Shown: positions 22,151-32,101, counted from the first letter of the stretch. The stretch is DNA of 64,000 nt from Collinsella sp. zg1085 (GCF_018889955.1 NZ_CP076545.1:1302001-1366000), one strand, 5' to 3'. Translations and numbers: made by a program. The notes: a model not told the origin generated them from the sequence alone.

Positions 22151-22215
22151 CAGGTGTTCCCTCCTTTTGGGAAAGATTGCCATGCATCGCATGATGCCAG
22201 TTATAGCAACCTACT

Positions 22216-22243
22216 AGTGTAGCAGCACTAAACCGTTCGGCAA
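22216..22243 (-). promoter_or_regulatory. Predicted rpoBC promoter
   Basis: On the minus strand TTGCCG (22243-22238) and TACACT (22221-22216) are separated by 16 bases, about 70 bases before the chosen rpoB start. This is a pattern match only. Confidence 0.45.
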
Positions 22244-22381
22244 GAAAAGACTTGACCTCATGCCCTCTTTGGAGTATGTAAATTTTTTAGTTCATAAAAG
22301 TGCAGGTAGACCGCTATAACACGAACAGATGTTCATGTTAATTAAATGAAGTTGGCCCCTGCGCAAGCTAGTTTTTAACAC

Positions 22382-23290
22382 CTACGAGCGTGTCAAGCCA
22401 CCCCGTTCATCGATTGCTGCCCAGAAGTCTTCAGCAAAGCGCTCATCGGCAGCAGCCATCAGTGCATTGGTAGCCATCCAGCCCGAAGGAGTGCCTGTGT
22501 CGTAGCCTGAAAGCGGGTCAACCACTACCGCATACATATTTTCACGGTCGAGGCTGCGCGCCATAGCATCGGTAAGCTGAATCTCGCCGCCCTTACCCGG
22601 CTCTTGATCGGCAAGTAAATCCATTACAAGTGGTGAGAGCAAGTAGCGACCAACAATATAGAGATTACTCGGTGCATCCTCAGGAGCAGGTTTTTCAACG
22701 AGCCCCGAAATGCGCCAAACCGCGCCCGGCTCCTCATCTGCTACGTTTTCAAAGCCTGGCAAGGACCCAGCACGCTCACCTGCAACAACACCATAGCGAG
22801 AAACATCCTCAGGAGCACACGGGGCAACGGCTACCACCGAAGCGCCGCCGTGGGCCTTGCTCACCTCAAGCATAGCGGTACAAATGGAGCGCTTGGGCAC
22901 CACATAGTCACCCAAGAGTACAAGAAAGCTCTCCCCTGCTGTTGCATCGGCTGCTGAGCGAATGGCGTGCCCAAGGCCGCGTGGTTCATACTGATAGCGA
23001 AAATCAACCGGAAGATCCCCCGCCTCTGCAACTGCATCTGCATAACCCGCCTTGCCGCGCTCACGCAGCAGCGACTCAAGCGAGCGATCTGGCTGAAAAT
23101 AAGATAGCAACTCAGGCTTGCCTGGGCTTGTTACAATGATGGCACCATCTACGCCATCCGGCTCTAGGGCTTCTTCTACCACGTATTGAATAACGGGCTT
23201 GTCGAGTACCGGCAGCATCTCTTTGGGGGTGCACTTTGTGGATGGCAAGAAACGCGTACCAAGGCCAGCAGCCGGAATAATTGCCTTCAT
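22382..23290 (-). CDS. galU: UTP-glucose-1-phosphate uridylyltransferase
   Basis: 302 residues from the ATG at 23290, nine bases after GAAAGGA; a TTG two codons upstream is less likely. IIPAAGLGTRFLP and the PKEMLPVLDKPVIQYVVEEA motif identify a sugar nucleotidyltransferase of the GalU type; GLVEKP and the GEIQLTDAM end block agree. It makes UDP-glucose for glycolipids, polysaccharides and galactose metabolism. It has its own intergenic regions on both sides. Confidence 0.95.
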   Translation of the reverse strand: MKAIIPAAGLGTRFLPSTKCTPKEMLPVLDKPVIQYVVEEALEPDGVDGAIIVTSPGKPELLSYFQPDRSLESLLRERGKAGYADAVAEAGDLPVDFRYQYEPRGLGHAIRSAADATAGESFLVLLGDYVVPKRSICTAMLEVSKAHGGASVVAVAPCAPEDVSRYGVVAGERAGSLPGFENVADEEPGAVWRISGLVEKPAPEDAPSNLYIVGRYLLSPLVMDLLADQEPGKGGEIQLTDAMARSLDRENMYAVVVDPLSGYDTGTPSGWMATNALMAAADERFAEDFWAAIDERGGLTRS

Positions 23291-23429
23291 GGACAAACAT
23301 CCTTTCAGGGTGCGGGATTACCGCTCATATTGTGGCCGCCAGATGGCGGCATCCATAAACAAATTGAACATACGCACTCTATCTTAGCAAGCAAGATAGA
23401 TTTCTTAGCGCTATTGCACCAAATTGCAG

Positions 23430-23462
23430 AAGCCCCCCATACATGAGTATGACGGGCTTTGT
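23430..23462. other. Hairpin in the galU upstream gap
   Basis: AGCCC with GGGCT and CATAC with GTATG form an interrupted stem at 23430-23462. It lies downstream of the C26 hydrolase gene (minus strand) and upstream of galU. It could be a terminator, but no good T tract follows. Confidence 0.35.
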
Positions 23463-23582
23463 AGTTATAGATACTTTTGTACTAGTTGAAGCAGTGACGG
23501 AGCTGCATAATGACAGCTTTTAGGCGGACAGCTACGAGTGCGCGAGTGGCTCTACCGGTAACACATGCTTTTACAAAACGAC

Positions 23583-24356
23583 TTATGCCACCTGACGAGC
23601 CGCCTGATGTGTAGCTTGAGCTGCCGTGATGAAAGCATCCCAAAGCGCAGTATCGCTACTTACGCGCTCCCAGGTATACTCAGGGTGCCACTGTACGCCC
23701 AGCGCAAACCGCGCCGACGTAACCTCAATGGCCTCAGGAATACCATCGGTTGCCTCTGCAACAACCCGAACATCTCGCCCGAGCTTATCCACGCAGCAAT
23801 GGTGCGCCGAATTAACCTGAATGAGCGTCTGCTCACCTACGCTGCTAAACATCAAGCTATCAGGCATAACCTCAACTGGGTGCACAACATCGAGCAGGAC
23901 ACCATCATGCCTCCACAAAGCCTTACCCGCACGTGGCGTACGACCCGGAACATCCATATCAAGCGTGCCGCCCAGCGCAACATTTAACAGCTGCATACCA
24001 CGGCATGTTGCAAAAATAGGCACATCTGCAGCAAGAGCGCGCTTAACAATCTCAATCTCAAATGCATCGCGACGCGGGCTCAAGCGCTCAGGGTAGTTAT
24101 AATCATCAACCCCCCATAAAACAGGGTCAACATCGGGGCCACCCGGAATAGCAACACCATCGGCCATGGCAATATAGTTATCAATCAGAGCCTCATCATC
24201 GGTAATCGCCATAATAAGGGGCATGCCGCCCGCCGCGATAATGGCGTCTAAAAAGACATCCGCCACGCCCTCCTCAGGTGCTTGTGGCTCCGAAAACTCA
24301 AGCGTAGGCTCACTGGATTCTAAACGTGGTGTGATTAAGATAAGGGGTCGTTTCAC
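23583..24356 (-). CDS. Peptidase C26 (gamma-glutamyl-GABA hydrolase-like)
   Basis: 257 residues, class I glutamine amidotransferase fold. The nucleophile is the cysteine in FATCRGMQLLN, the catalytic His-Glu pair is in GVQWHPEYTW, and the N-terminal PLILITPR plus the GVAIPGGPDVDP loop match PuuD-type hydrolases. It starts with GTG immediately after the TAA of the amino-acid transporter ATPase gene, with no gap, so it is the last gene of that operon. Hydrolysis of a gamma-glutamyl compound taken up by the transporter is a reasonable inference; the real substrate is unknown. Confidence 0.85.
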   Translation of the reverse strand: MKRPLILITPRLESSEPTLEFSEPQAPEEGVADVFLDAIIAAGGMPLIMAITDDEALIDNYIAMADGVAIPGGPDVDPVLWGVDDYNYPERLSPRRDAFEIEIVKRALAADVPIFATCRGMQLLNVALGGTLDMDVPGRTPRAGKALWRHDGVLLDVVHPVEVMPDSLMFSSVGEQTLIQVNSAHHCCVDKLGRDVRVVAEATDGIPEAIEVTSARFALGVQWHPEYTWERVSSDTALWDAFITAAQATHQAARQVA

Positions 24357-25112
24357 TTAGTGTCCTCTAATCGAATCTAAGAACTCACGAGCACGCTCTG
24401 TTTTGGGGTGCTCAAAGAATTCTTCTGGGCTTGCCTCTTCTACAATAGCGCCATCAGCCATAAAGACCACGCGATCGGCAACGCGTCGCGCAAAATTCAT
24501 CTCATGCGTAACAACAATCATGGTCATTCCGCCCTGCGCCAGATTAACCATAACGTCTAAAACCTCGTTAATCATCTCAGGGTCCAAAGCGCTCGTTGGT
24601 TCATCAAACAACATAGCCTTGGGATGCATGGCAAGTGAACGCGCAATTGCTACGCGCTGCTGCTGACCACCTGAGAGCTGCGAGGGAACCTTATGAGCTT
24701 GCGAGGCAACACCCACCCGCTCAAGTAGCTCCATTGCCTCACGCTCAGCGTCTTGCTTGCTCATGCCCAACACCTCAGTAGGACCGATGGTCACATTTTT
24801 GAGAATATCCATATGCGCAAAGAGATTAAAGCTCTGAAATACCATGCCAAGCTCAGCGCGCACCGCAGCAAGTTCGGCACCCTCTTCAGGCAGGCGCTTG
24901 CCCTCAATAAAAATGTCGCCTGAGTCGATGCGCTCCAAGCGATTGATGGTGCGACACAGCGTTGACTTTCCCGAGCCCGAAGGTCCAATCACTACAACAA
25001 CCTCTCCTGGCATAACCGAAAGGTTGATGTCCTTCAAAACATGCACATCACCGTAGTGCTTATTAACCTGGCAAAGCTCAATAACAGCTTTGCTCTGAGT
25101 AGAAGTAGCCAT
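24357..25112 (-). CDS. Polar amino-acid ABC transporter ATPase (GlnQ type)
   Basis: 251 residues from the ATG at 25112, seven bases after AAAGGG; a TTG two codons earlier is possible. It has [43 protein letters not shown] and the H-loop VTHEM. These are the standard motifs of PAAT-family ATPases. It belongs to a five-gene operon: binding lipoprotein, two permeases, this ATPase and the C26 hydrolase. Confidence 0.95.
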   Translation of the reverse strand: MATSTQSKAVIELCQVNKHYGDVHVLKDINLSVMPGEVVVVIGPSGSGKSTLCRTINRLERIDSGDIFIEGKRLPEEGAELAAVRAELGMVFQSFNLFAHMDILKNVTIGPTEVLGMSKQDAEREAMELLERVGVASQAHKVPSQLSGGQQQRVAIARSLAMHPKAMLFDEPTSALDPEMINEVLDVMVNLAQGGMTMIVVTHEMNFARRVADRVVFMADGAIVEEASPEEFFEHPKTERAREFLDSIRGH

Positions 25113-25136
25113 AGCCAAGCCCTTTCTTGATACACC

Positions 25137-25991
25137 TTATGCGGGGTTGGTATTCATGCGATCAACGCGCGTAGTGTTGGTGCGGCGAGAAACCGAAACA
25201 GCCAGCTGGTTGATGGCAAAATTCAATAGAATATAGATGACTGCAGCAACCAGATAGGTTGAAACAAGGGCATCATAGTTGGTGATAAGTACGCGCGCGT
25301 TTTGCAGCAAATCTGGATAGCTCACCACATAAGCAAGCGTTGTATCTTTTACCACAACCACCAGCTGTGAAATAAGCGATGGAATAACATAGCGAATTGC
25401 CTGCGGCACCACAATCAAAATTGTTGCGCGAAAAGGCTTCATGCCCAACGAGAGCGCTGCTTCTTTTTGCCCGCGCGGAACAGCATTAACGCCTGCGCGC
25501 AACACCTCAGCTAAAACGCCTGATGCGACAAGTGCCACCGGCATAGTTATCATCCAAAAGGAGGGAACCTTAATGCCGTATTGCGGAACTACCAAGAAAA
25601 AGAAATAAATAAAGAGCAAGCTTGGAATGGCACGCAAGAAGTCTGTAATAACGCGGCACACAAACGCGAGAGGCCGAATACCGCTTATACGACCCAACAT
25701 GAGCAACAAGCTTACCATCAGCGCAATAACTGCAGCTGTGAGTGCAACAGTTAAGGTGCCTACAAAGCCACTTCCTAAATATATCCAAGTACTTGCCTCG
25801 GCAAAAAAAGACCAGTACTGCGGGTCAAGCTGACCAGTTATCCAAAACTGATGCACCACAAGTATGAGAAGCGCCGCTACTAGCACTGCCCCAATGCCCG
25901 TGGCAAGCCGAATCTTTTGCTGCGTGCGTGGACCCGGCTCTTCAAAGAGGGCATCACGCATGCTCAAGGGACGCGAGACCTGATTGCTCAT
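25137..25991 (-). CDS. Polar amino-acid ABC transporter permease 2
   Basis: 284 residues with about five membrane segments after a cytoplasmic N-terminus. The EAA loop is seen as EVLRAGVNAVPRGQKEAALSLGM, followed by RATILIVVPQAIR. The start overlaps the stop of the first permease by ATGA, so the two are translationally coupled and probably form a heterodimer. The N-terminal 30 residues are charged and precede the first helix. Confidence 0.93.
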   Translation of the reverse strand: MSNQVSRPLSMRDALFEEPGPRTQQKIRLATGIGAVLVAALLILVVHQFWITGQLDPQYWSFFAEASTWIYLGSGFVGTLTVALTAAVIALMVSLLLMLGRISGIRPLAFVCRVITDFLRAIPSLLFIYFFFLVVPQYGIKVPSFWMITMPVALVASGVLAEVLRAGVNAVPRGQKEAALSLGMKPFRATILIVVPQAIRYVIPSLISQLVVVVKDTTLAYVVSYPDLLQNARVLITNYDALVSTYLVAAVIYILLNFAINQLAVSVSRRTNTTRVDRMNTNPA

Positions 25992-26647
25992 TTGAGAACC
26001 CTCACCTTCTTATCAAGCTTGCTGCCCACTTGTGCCATAACAAGTGCGGTAAGGGCATAGCCTAAAGCAGAAATAGCAAAGGCAAGAATACCGCCTGTAG
26101 CGCGGGTGTTGATATAGGACACAACACCGGTAAGCTCAGGCGTGGCAAGAGGTACTTGCGAGCCCAAAGCCGTGGTTAACATGACGGCAATCAGCAGGTT
26201 AGTCATAGGGAGAATGGTTTGGCGAAGCGCCTGCGGGATAATAATTAAACGGAGCATTTTGCCGAAGGACATGCCCAGCGAACGTGCTGCTTCAACCTGA
26301 CCTACACCAATAGTGTTAATGCCACTCATAAAATTTTCTGACCCAAAGGCGCCAGCAACCAAAATAACAGTCACAAGCACACAGGTCATATAGTCAAGCG
26401 TGATATTAAGATTAGGCAGGGCATAAACTACCAGAATCAGCAGAGACACACCAGGGATATTGCGGAAAATTTGCACGTACACATCACCCAGCCAGCGAAG
26501 AGGTCGAACGGGTGACACGCGCAGCACGGTCATAAAGATGGCAACCACCATAACGCCTATAAAACAGACGGCTGTCATACCCCATGTTGTGAGCAGGGCA
26601 TCAAGATAGTTTTGGCCAAACTGCGCCCAGAGTTCGTTAAAGCTCAT
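25988..26647 (-). CDS. Polar amino-acid ABC transporter permease 1
   Basis: 219 residues from the ATG at 26647, just after GAGGGAGGG; an in-frame TTG at 26662 would start inside that ribosome site. About five membrane segments; the EAA loop reads GINTIGVGQVEAARSLGMSF followed by LIIIPQALRQ. Its 3' end overlaps the second permease by four bases. Confidence 0.92.
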   Translation of the reverse strand: MSFNELWAQFGQNYLDALLTTWGMTAVCFIGVMVVAIFMTVLRVSPVRPLRWLGDVYVQIFRNIPGVSLLILVVYALPNLNITLDYMTCVLVTVILVAGAFGSENFMSGINTIGVGQVEAARSLGMSFGKMLRLIIIPQALRQTILPMTNLLIAVMLTTALGSQVPLATPELTGVVSYINTRATGGILAFAISALGYALTALVMAQVGSKLDKKVRVLK

Positions 26648-26667
26648 ATCCCTCCCTCTCAAAGCAC

Positions 26668-26692
26668 GAGGCCGTCGCAGGTGGACGGCCTC
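26668..26692 (-). terminator. Hairpin between binding protein and permease genes
   Basis: GAGGCCGTC (26668-26676) pairs perfectly with GACGGCCTC (26684-26692). Sitting between the lipoprotein gene and the permeases with little T tract, it may act as an attenuator or 3'-stabilising hairpin that keeps the binding protein more abundant than the membrane parts. Confidence 0.55.
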
Positions 26693-26755
26693 ATTATCTT
26701 ATCTTGAACGGATAAACCCATACAAGATATTCAGGTTTATCAAGCTAGAAACCTT

Positions 26756-27736
26756 TTAGCCGATTGCCGGTGGTGCTGGAACCTCAGATACACCAGCACG
26801 ATCACCAATGCAAATCTTCCAGAGTTCTTCCCAGGTACCGTTCTTCTCAATCTCGCCCAAGAAGGTATTTACAAAAGCTACGCCATCAGAATCAAGCGGC
26901 AAACCAATGCCCAGCTTGTCGATAGGACCAAAAGGTGCGCCCGCAAGCTTGAACTTACCAGGCTGCTTAATCATGGCACCAATGAGCATGTTGTGGTCGA
27001 TAACATAGGCATCAACGCGCTTTTGAGTAAGCGCTGCACGCGCCTCTTCATCGGTCTTAAACTCTTGTAGTGTAGCCTTGGGCGCAAGCTCTTCCATAAT
27101 CTTTGGACCGGTAGAGCCAGACTGCACGGCAACAGTCTTGCCCTCAAGGTCTTCAACGCCTGAGATTCCTGTTGTGTCCTTAAGCACCAGAATAGACTGC
27201 TGGCTCTCGTAGTAAGGACCTGCAAAGGAGATGAGCTTCTTGCGGTCATCTGTGATGGAATAGGTTGCAAATACAGCATCTACTTGGTCGTTTTGAAGTA
27301 CCGACTCACGAGTGTCAGAGGTAACCTGTGTAACCTCAAACTTGGATTCATCGCCTAAAATATAGCGCACCAAAAGCTGAGCCAAGCCTGCATCAAAGCC
27401 GCGCAGGCGATTATCTTTCTCGTTGAGCAAGCTAAAGAGTGCTGAGGTTTGCACCGCACCAAGGCGGAACTTGCCAGCATCTTTTATCTTTTTTGCCCAT
27501 GCATTTCCCTCAACAACGCTTGCTTCAGCAACCATACCGGCGGCAACCAGCTTATCAAATGCCGCAGCATCAAGCTCAACTGGCTTGTCTTCAACAGCAC
27601 TCTCATCTGAACCGGCCTTCTGCGCAGGTGCAGGCGCGTTGCCACAGGCAGCCAGTCCAAGGGTAGCGAGGCCTGCAACACCAAGACCCAGCACCTGACG
27701 ACGATTGACAACAACGTGCGATACGGATTTCTTCAT
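26756..27736 (-). CDS. Polar amino-acid ABC transporter binding lipoprotein
   Basis: 326 residues from the ATG at 27736, which has AAAGGAA upstream; the longer frame to 27814 has no ribosome site. The N-terminus has a twin arginine (NRRQVLGLG), a hydrophobic stretch and the lipobox LAAC, so it may be a Tat-exported lipoprotein. The rest is a family 3 solute-binding protein (FRLGAVQTS, LRGFDAGLAQLLV, GKTVAVQSGSTG, DAVFATYSIT). It captures an amino acid for the downstream permeases; specificity cannot be told. Confidence 0.9.
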   Translation of the reverse strand: MKKSVSHVVVNRRQVLGLGVAGLATLGLAACGNAPAPAQKAGSDESAVEDKPVELDAAAFDKLVAAGMVAEASVVEGNAWAKKIKDAGKFRLGAVQTSALFSLLNEKDNRLRGFDAGLAQLLVRYILGDESKFEVTQVTSDTRESVLQNDQVDAVFATYSITDDRKKLISFAGPYYESQQSILVLKDTTGISGVEDLEGKTVAVQSGSTGPKIMEELAPKATLQEFKTDEEARAALTQKRVDAYVIDHNMLIGAMIKQPGKFKLAGAPFGPIDKLGIGLPLDSDGVAFVNTFLGEIEKNGTWEELWKICIGDRAGVSEVPAPPAIG

Positions 27737-28195
27737 GTCAGTTCCTTTCCCCTCGCGCGGCCTTTTTGCCCGAGGAAATTTGATAAGCACGATAGTACTG
27801 CAAGTTTTTCCCAAGTTTATTCCGCTTTATGCAGATAACAAAAATTCATATTTATCCGTAGGGTTAATAGGAAATATACATACAAGGCTAAACGTAACTC
27901 AAATAGTGCACACCATTATAAAAAGACGAGGTAAACAGCCTATTTACTTTTTTGTATCTTTATCATCACCTGCCTGTACACAAGACAGCAGATGCACTCA
28001 ATCGTATTTCAAAACCATAAACAGCTACATATATGCTGCATGGCTACCCGATATATAAAAGCTGCTGCTTCAAGCTAAAAGAGGCACCCTTACATTTGTC
28101 ATGGCCTCTACTCACACATCTACTACTTCTGCTGTAGCGAAAAAAGCTTTGTACTGTAAGCATCATCTATTCACGCTGTCTAAAAGGAGAAGTCT
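27737..28195. other. Divergent intergenic region
   Basis: About 460 bases between the binding lipoprotein gene (leftward) and the ABC exporter (rightward). It is AT-rich and must hold both promoters; I could not assign a convincing -35/-10 pair. A single ATTCATATTTAT half site resembles an ARG-box half. No open frame looks real. Confidence 0.5.
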
Positions 28196-29110
28196 ATGAC
28201 TGCCATAGCTCCTATCCCAGCATTGCGCGCCGAGCACCTTACCAAACATTTTGGCGATAAAGTTGCTGTTGATAAGATTTCTATCACGGTTGGGGTTGGC
28301 GAAATTGTTGCAATCCTTGGCAAAAACGGCGCAGGTAAAACAACGTTTATCGATTTAGCGCTCGGACTTTCTGAGGCAAATTCTGGCAAAGTTGAGCTCT
28401 TTGGCATGACCCCTCGTGCCGCTATAACGCGCTCCCTTGTTGGTACCGTGCAACAAAGTGGTGCCCTCATGAGAGACGAAACGGTTGAGAGCTTGCTCAA
28501 ACTCATTGCTGCAACCTACAACAAACCTCTTCCGCTTGACGAGCTTATTTCACTTTGCAATCTTGCGCACTTACGACGCAAGCGTATTCACAAGCTATCG
28601 GGCGGCGAACAGCAGCGGGTTCGCCTTGCACTTGCGCTCCTCCCTGACCCGCAGCTTCTCTTTCTTGATGAGCCTACAGCAGGCATGGATGTCAATGCAC
28701 GACGCAGCTTTTGGGAGCTCATGCATAGCCAAGCACGTCAAGGCAAGACCATTATTTTTGCCACGCACTACTTAGCCGAGGCGCATGAGTTTGCTCAAAA
28801 GATTGCCATCATCAATGAGGGAAAGCTTGTGAGCTTTGACACCACAGCGCATATCGAACAGCTCAGCCATCATATGCGGCTCAGTATTGACTACAGCAAC
28901 AGCAGCCTAAGTGCGCACGAACTCACCGCACGCCTGCAAGAACTACCCAACAGCTCTGGATGGAGTGTGTCCGCCAAGGATGGCAAGCTTTTCATCAATG
29001 GTGAAAAGCTTGATGAGGCAGCGCGCTTCTTACTTGCGCAAGATGGACTTGGTCAGCTCACGCTACAGCCAGCTACCCTTGACGACATCTTTACCATGCT
29101 AACTGCCTAA
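28196..29110 (+). CDS. ABC exporter ATP-binding protein
   Basis: 304 residues with AAAGGAG before the ATG. Walker A GKNGAGKTT, signature LSGGEQQRVRLAL and Walker B LLFLDEPTAGMD are complete, and the short C-terminal domain after residue 215 fits ABC-2 type exporters (DrrA/YxlF class). It is the first of a four-gene set: ATPase, permease, histidine kinase, response regulator. That arrangement is common for sensed export of lipids, peptides or antibiotics, the cargo being unknown here. Confidence 0.93.
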   Translation: MTAIAPIPALRAEHLTKHFGDKVAVDKISITVGVGEIVAILGKNGAGKTTFIDLALGLSEANSGKVELFGMTPRAAITRSLVGTVQQSGALMRDETVESLLKLIAATYNKPLPLDELISLCNLAHLRRKRIHKLSGGEQQRVRLALALLPDPQLLFLDEPTAGMDVNARRSFWELMHSQARQGKTIIFATHYLAEAHEFAQKIAIINEGKLVSFDTTAHIEQLSHHMRLSIDYSNSSLSAHELTARLQELPNSSGWSVSAKDGKLFINGEKLDEAARFLLAQDGLGQLTLQPATLDDIFTMLTA

Positions 29111-29185
29111 AGACCCTGGTGCTTATACGGTTTTGCCCTTTTACTCTGTATGTTCAACCCTCCAGACACTTACTGAGGAGTCACC

Positions 29186-30016
29186 ATGTCAACGTTCACA
29201 ACACATATTCAGCCAGCATCGAGCACGCCTACACCCAGCTCCAAAAACTTCAGCGATTACGCTGTCACCAGTCCTTGGCACGGCATGAAGGCGCTAACGA
29301 TTGCCACCTTTTTGCGCCACGTTCTCAACCCCTACAACATGGGCTTTGCCCTTTTGATGCCCATTGTTATGTATTCAATTTTTGGACTTGGAATGGACTA
29401 TAGCGCTATCCCAGTTGGCAAGACCAATTATCAGGGTGAGACGATGCTTAACATGGCGCTCTACGGCGTTATTCTGGTCACTGCGTCGCTCGGAACAACC
29501 GTTGCACTTGAGCGAACCTCAGGTATCACGCGGCTTTTTGCCACCACTCCACTAGGAGCTGCAGCGCAAATAACTGCACGTATCATCAGCCTCATGATGC
29601 TTGCATCAGTAATTCTCATTGCAATCTATGGCTACGGCTTTGCAACCGGCGTAAGCCTCGATGTGCCCACCTGGATACAAGCCTTTTTGCTTACCCTTGG
29701 AACATCCATACTATCTTCTTCACTTGGCTTTGCAGCAGGTTTTGCTGTACGCAACGACGGTGCCTATTCGCTCTCATCGATGATTACTGTGTTAGGCAGT
29801 TTTGCTTCAGGGCTCTTTATACCGCTGAGCCAAATGTCAGATGTTATTGCCAACCTAGCTCCCTTTACCCCGCTTTACGGTGCAGCTCAGCTTATTAGTG
29901 GACTCATTCATAACTGGGAAGGTTTTGAAGTAAGCTCGCTTGCAAACTTTGGTATATGGACTGCAATCTTTATTGCCATAGCTATTTGGGGCATAAAACA
30001 CGATACCTCCCGCTAA
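29186..30016 (+). CDS. ABC-2 type exporter permease
   Basis: 276 residues with six predicted membrane segments, GAGGAG six bases upstream of the ATG. The N-terminal 45 residues are polar (Ser/Thr rich). The pattern of a cytoplasmic ALERTSGITRLFATTP loop between helices 2 and 3 is typical of ABC-2 membrane proteins. It partners the ATPase encoded 75 bases upstream. Confidence 0.88.
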   Translation: MSTFTTHIQPASSTPTPSSKNFSDYAVTSPWHGMKALTIATFLRHVLNPYNMGFALLMPIVMYSIFGLGMDYSAIPVGKTNYQGETMLNMALYGVILVTASLGTTVALERTSGITRLFATTPLGAAAQITARIISLMMLASVILIAIYGYGFATGVSLDVPTWIQAFLLTLGTSILSSSLGFAAGFAVRNDGAYSLSSMITVLGSFASGLFIPLSQMSDVIANLAPFTPLYGAAQLISGLIHNWEGFEVSSLANFGIWTAIFIAIAIWGIKHDTSR

Positions 30017-30056
30017 CATAAACATGTGCTACACCGCAAAGATACGGGAGTTATAC

Positions 30057-31283
30057 ATGAGCATACCGGCGCTACCAATAAGCAAAATCAAACAAAGCAT
30101 GCAACAGCTACGAGAGCGCCATCCTTATATCATCAGCCTTGTATGGTCTACGCCCTATCTCATCTTTTTAATCTATCCCATAAGCTCCAGTTTTGCCCTT
30201 GGTCTGAAGAGCTACGCAGGGCTCATCCTCTTTCTTTTGAGCATTGGTTTAGGCCTTGCCTCAATTATGTCTTGGATTTATAACCCCGTACCCAACTACT
30301 CAAACCGCATTGCGCCAAAGCTTGCGGTATCGCAGCTCGCTCTTGTAGGCATTCAGCTAGCCATGACTGTTATGCAAGCTCATTTGAATGACACGCAAGC
30401 CCCCCAGTCCTTTGGAGGCTCACCCTTTTTGCTGTGCTACGCTATTACCGCGTGGATTATGCAAGCACCGCGACCTGCTCTTAAAAATGGGTTACTAGGC
30501 TATACCACCCTCACACTTGCCGAAATAATAGCTCTTCATGATTCACCCCTTGCGCTCGTGATATGCGCTGGCGCAGGTCTTGTCACAGGGCTAGCACGCA
30601 CCGGCTTGGAACAGCAACGTCTCCAAGAGTTAGAGCATCAGCGTGCGATTACGCAGGCAATAACGCGACAGCGTGAGCAGTTTTCAGCTGACTTACACGA
30701 TATTTTGGGACACAGTCTCACCGAAATAAACCTGCAAGCACAAGTAGTTGAAAAGCTCCTGACACGCGGAGAAACCACACGGGCACAAGACCTGCTTGCT
30801 ACGATGACAAAAACATCGCAACACGCCATGCACGAAATACGAGACATAGTTGCCGCAACGCGAAGCACCAACCTTTCTGAAGAGCTTGCCAGTGCTCAAG
30901 CGCTGCTCAACTCGGTAGACATTGCATGTACGGTTGAACAAACCGGTCAGCTACCTGCGGGAATACGCTCATCTCTTGCAGGTTTTGCCGTACGTGAAGC
31001 AGTTACCAACGCGCTTAGGCACGCACGTCCCACCTGGGTGAGCTTTACCGTGAGTTCAAGCGAGCTGCTCATTAAAAATAACGGCTATAACCCCACCTAC
31101 TCTGAGCAAAGTGCAGGAAATAAATCGGGGCTTGCCAATCTTCAGGCACGTTTACAAACTGAGGGCAGCCTAGACTGGGGTTCAGATGGAGACATCTGGT
31201 TTGTACAGGTGCGCTTTAATTCGGTAGATGAACCTAAAGATACTACTGGCTCAGAGTTAAAAAGTAGTGATGCCCATGCCTGA
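30057..31283 (+). CDS. Sensor histidine kinase (DesK/NarX-like)
   Basis: 408 residues from the ATG at 30057, preceded by GGGAG. The N-terminal half has about six membrane helices with little extracellular sequence. The HisKA_3 phosphoacceptor is the histidine in ADLHDILGHS (about residue 214), and the ATPase domain has REAVTNALRHARP (N box) and KSGLANLQARL (G box). It overlaps the response regulator gene by 14 bases. Membrane-buried sensors of this type often monitor lipids or the neighbouring transporter. Confidence 0.92.
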   Translation: MSIPALPISKIKQSMQQLRERHPYIISLVWSTPYLIFLIYPISSSFALGLKSYAGLILFLLSIGLGLASIMSWIYNPVPNYSNRIAPKLAVSQLALVGIQLAMTVMQAHLNDTQAPQSFGGSPFLLCYAITAWIMQAPRPALKNGLLGYTTLTLAEIIALHDSPLALVICAGAGLVTGLARTGLEQQRLQELEHQRAITQAITRQREQFSADLHDILGHSLTEINLQAQVVEKLLTRGETTRAQDLLATMTKTSQHAMHEIRDIVAATRSTNLSEELASAQALLNSVDIACTVEQTGQLPAGIRSSLAGFAVREAVTNALRHARPTWVSFTVSSSELLIKNNGYNPTYSEQSAGNKSGLANLQARLQTEGSLDWGSDGDIWFVQVRFNSVDEPKDTTGSELKSSDAHA

Positions 31284-31899
31284 TACACCAATTCGCCTGC
31301 TCATTGCCGATGACCAGGCTTTAGTTCGAGGTGCTCTCACAACGCTTCTCAACCTCGAACCCGATATTGAAGTTGTTGCGCAAGCCAGCACCGGAGCCGA
31401 AGCTCTGAGCGCAGTTGAGCAGCTCAACGGTCATGTTGACGTGATTGTTATGGATATTGAAATGCCTGTTATGGATGGTATTACCGCAAGCGCTCAATTG
31501 CTCAAGCGCTGGCCTCATCTGGGCATTTTGATGGTTACCACCTTTGGACGGCCCGGCTATTTACAACGTTGTATGGCTGCCGGAGCACGTGGATTTATGG
31601 TAAAAGACTCGCCGGTTGATGAGCTCACCAAAAACGTGCGTATTGTAGCAGCAGGCGGAAAGGTTATTGACCCTGAGCTCGCAATAGAATCGCTCTCGGT
31701 AGGCAGCAACCCCTTAACGGAGCGCGAGATTGAAGCGCTGCGTGTTTCTGCAGATGGCGGAACAATTGCTGATATTGCCCGCACGCTTGGAATTAGCCAA
31801 GGTACCACGCGCAATCACATTAGTATGGCTATGATTAAAACCAGCGCCCGCACGCGAGCCGATGCAGTACGCATCGCAACAGAGCAAGGCTGGCTCTAG
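31270..31899 (+). CDS. NarL/DesR-family response regulator
   Basis: 209 residues. The receiver domain has DD at 14-15 and the phosphorylated aspartate in VIVMDIEMPVMDG (about residue 62), with a lysine in VKDSP. The C-terminal LuxR-type helix-turn-helix reads LTEREIEALRVSADGG to DIARTLGISQGTTRNHI. ATG is taken at 31270; GTG at 31267 and ATG at 31276 are alternatives. It pairs with the kinase upstream and probably controls the adjacent ABC exporter. Confidence 0.93.
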   Translation: MPMPDTPIRLLIADDQALVRGALTTLLNLEPDIEVVAQASTGAEALSAVEQLNGHVDVIVMDIEMPVMDGITASAQLLKRWPHLGILMVTTFGRPGYLQRCMAAGARGFMVKDSPVDELTKNVRIVAAGGKVIDPELAIESLSVGSNPLTEREIEALRVSADGGTIADIARTLGISQGTTRNHISMAMIKTSARTRADAVRIATEQGWL

Positions 31900-32033
31900 G
31901 GACGTTTGTTCAGCGCTCAGGTCGCGTTTCAGCTCTAGGGTCGGTTGTTTAGCTCCAGAGTCGCTTGTTCAGCGCTGAGGTCGCGTGTCAGCTCTAGGGT
32001 CGCTTGTTTAGCTGATGAGCGTTTATTCAGCTG
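31897..32033 (+). repeat. Degenerate tandem array of about 20-bp units
   Basis: Seven units of 19-20 bases start at 31897, 31917, 31936, 31956, 31976, 31995 and 32015, with a consensus near TAGGGTCGCTTGTTCAGCTC. Units 1-3 and 4-6 are near copies of each other, giving a second period of 59 bases. The first unit starts on the stop codon of the response regulator gene. Confidence 0.85.
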
Positions 32034-32101
32034 AACATCGCTCATAAACCCAACGAGTGCTTGCACCATATAGCACACGCGAGCCAACAAACTCCCCTAA
32101 C

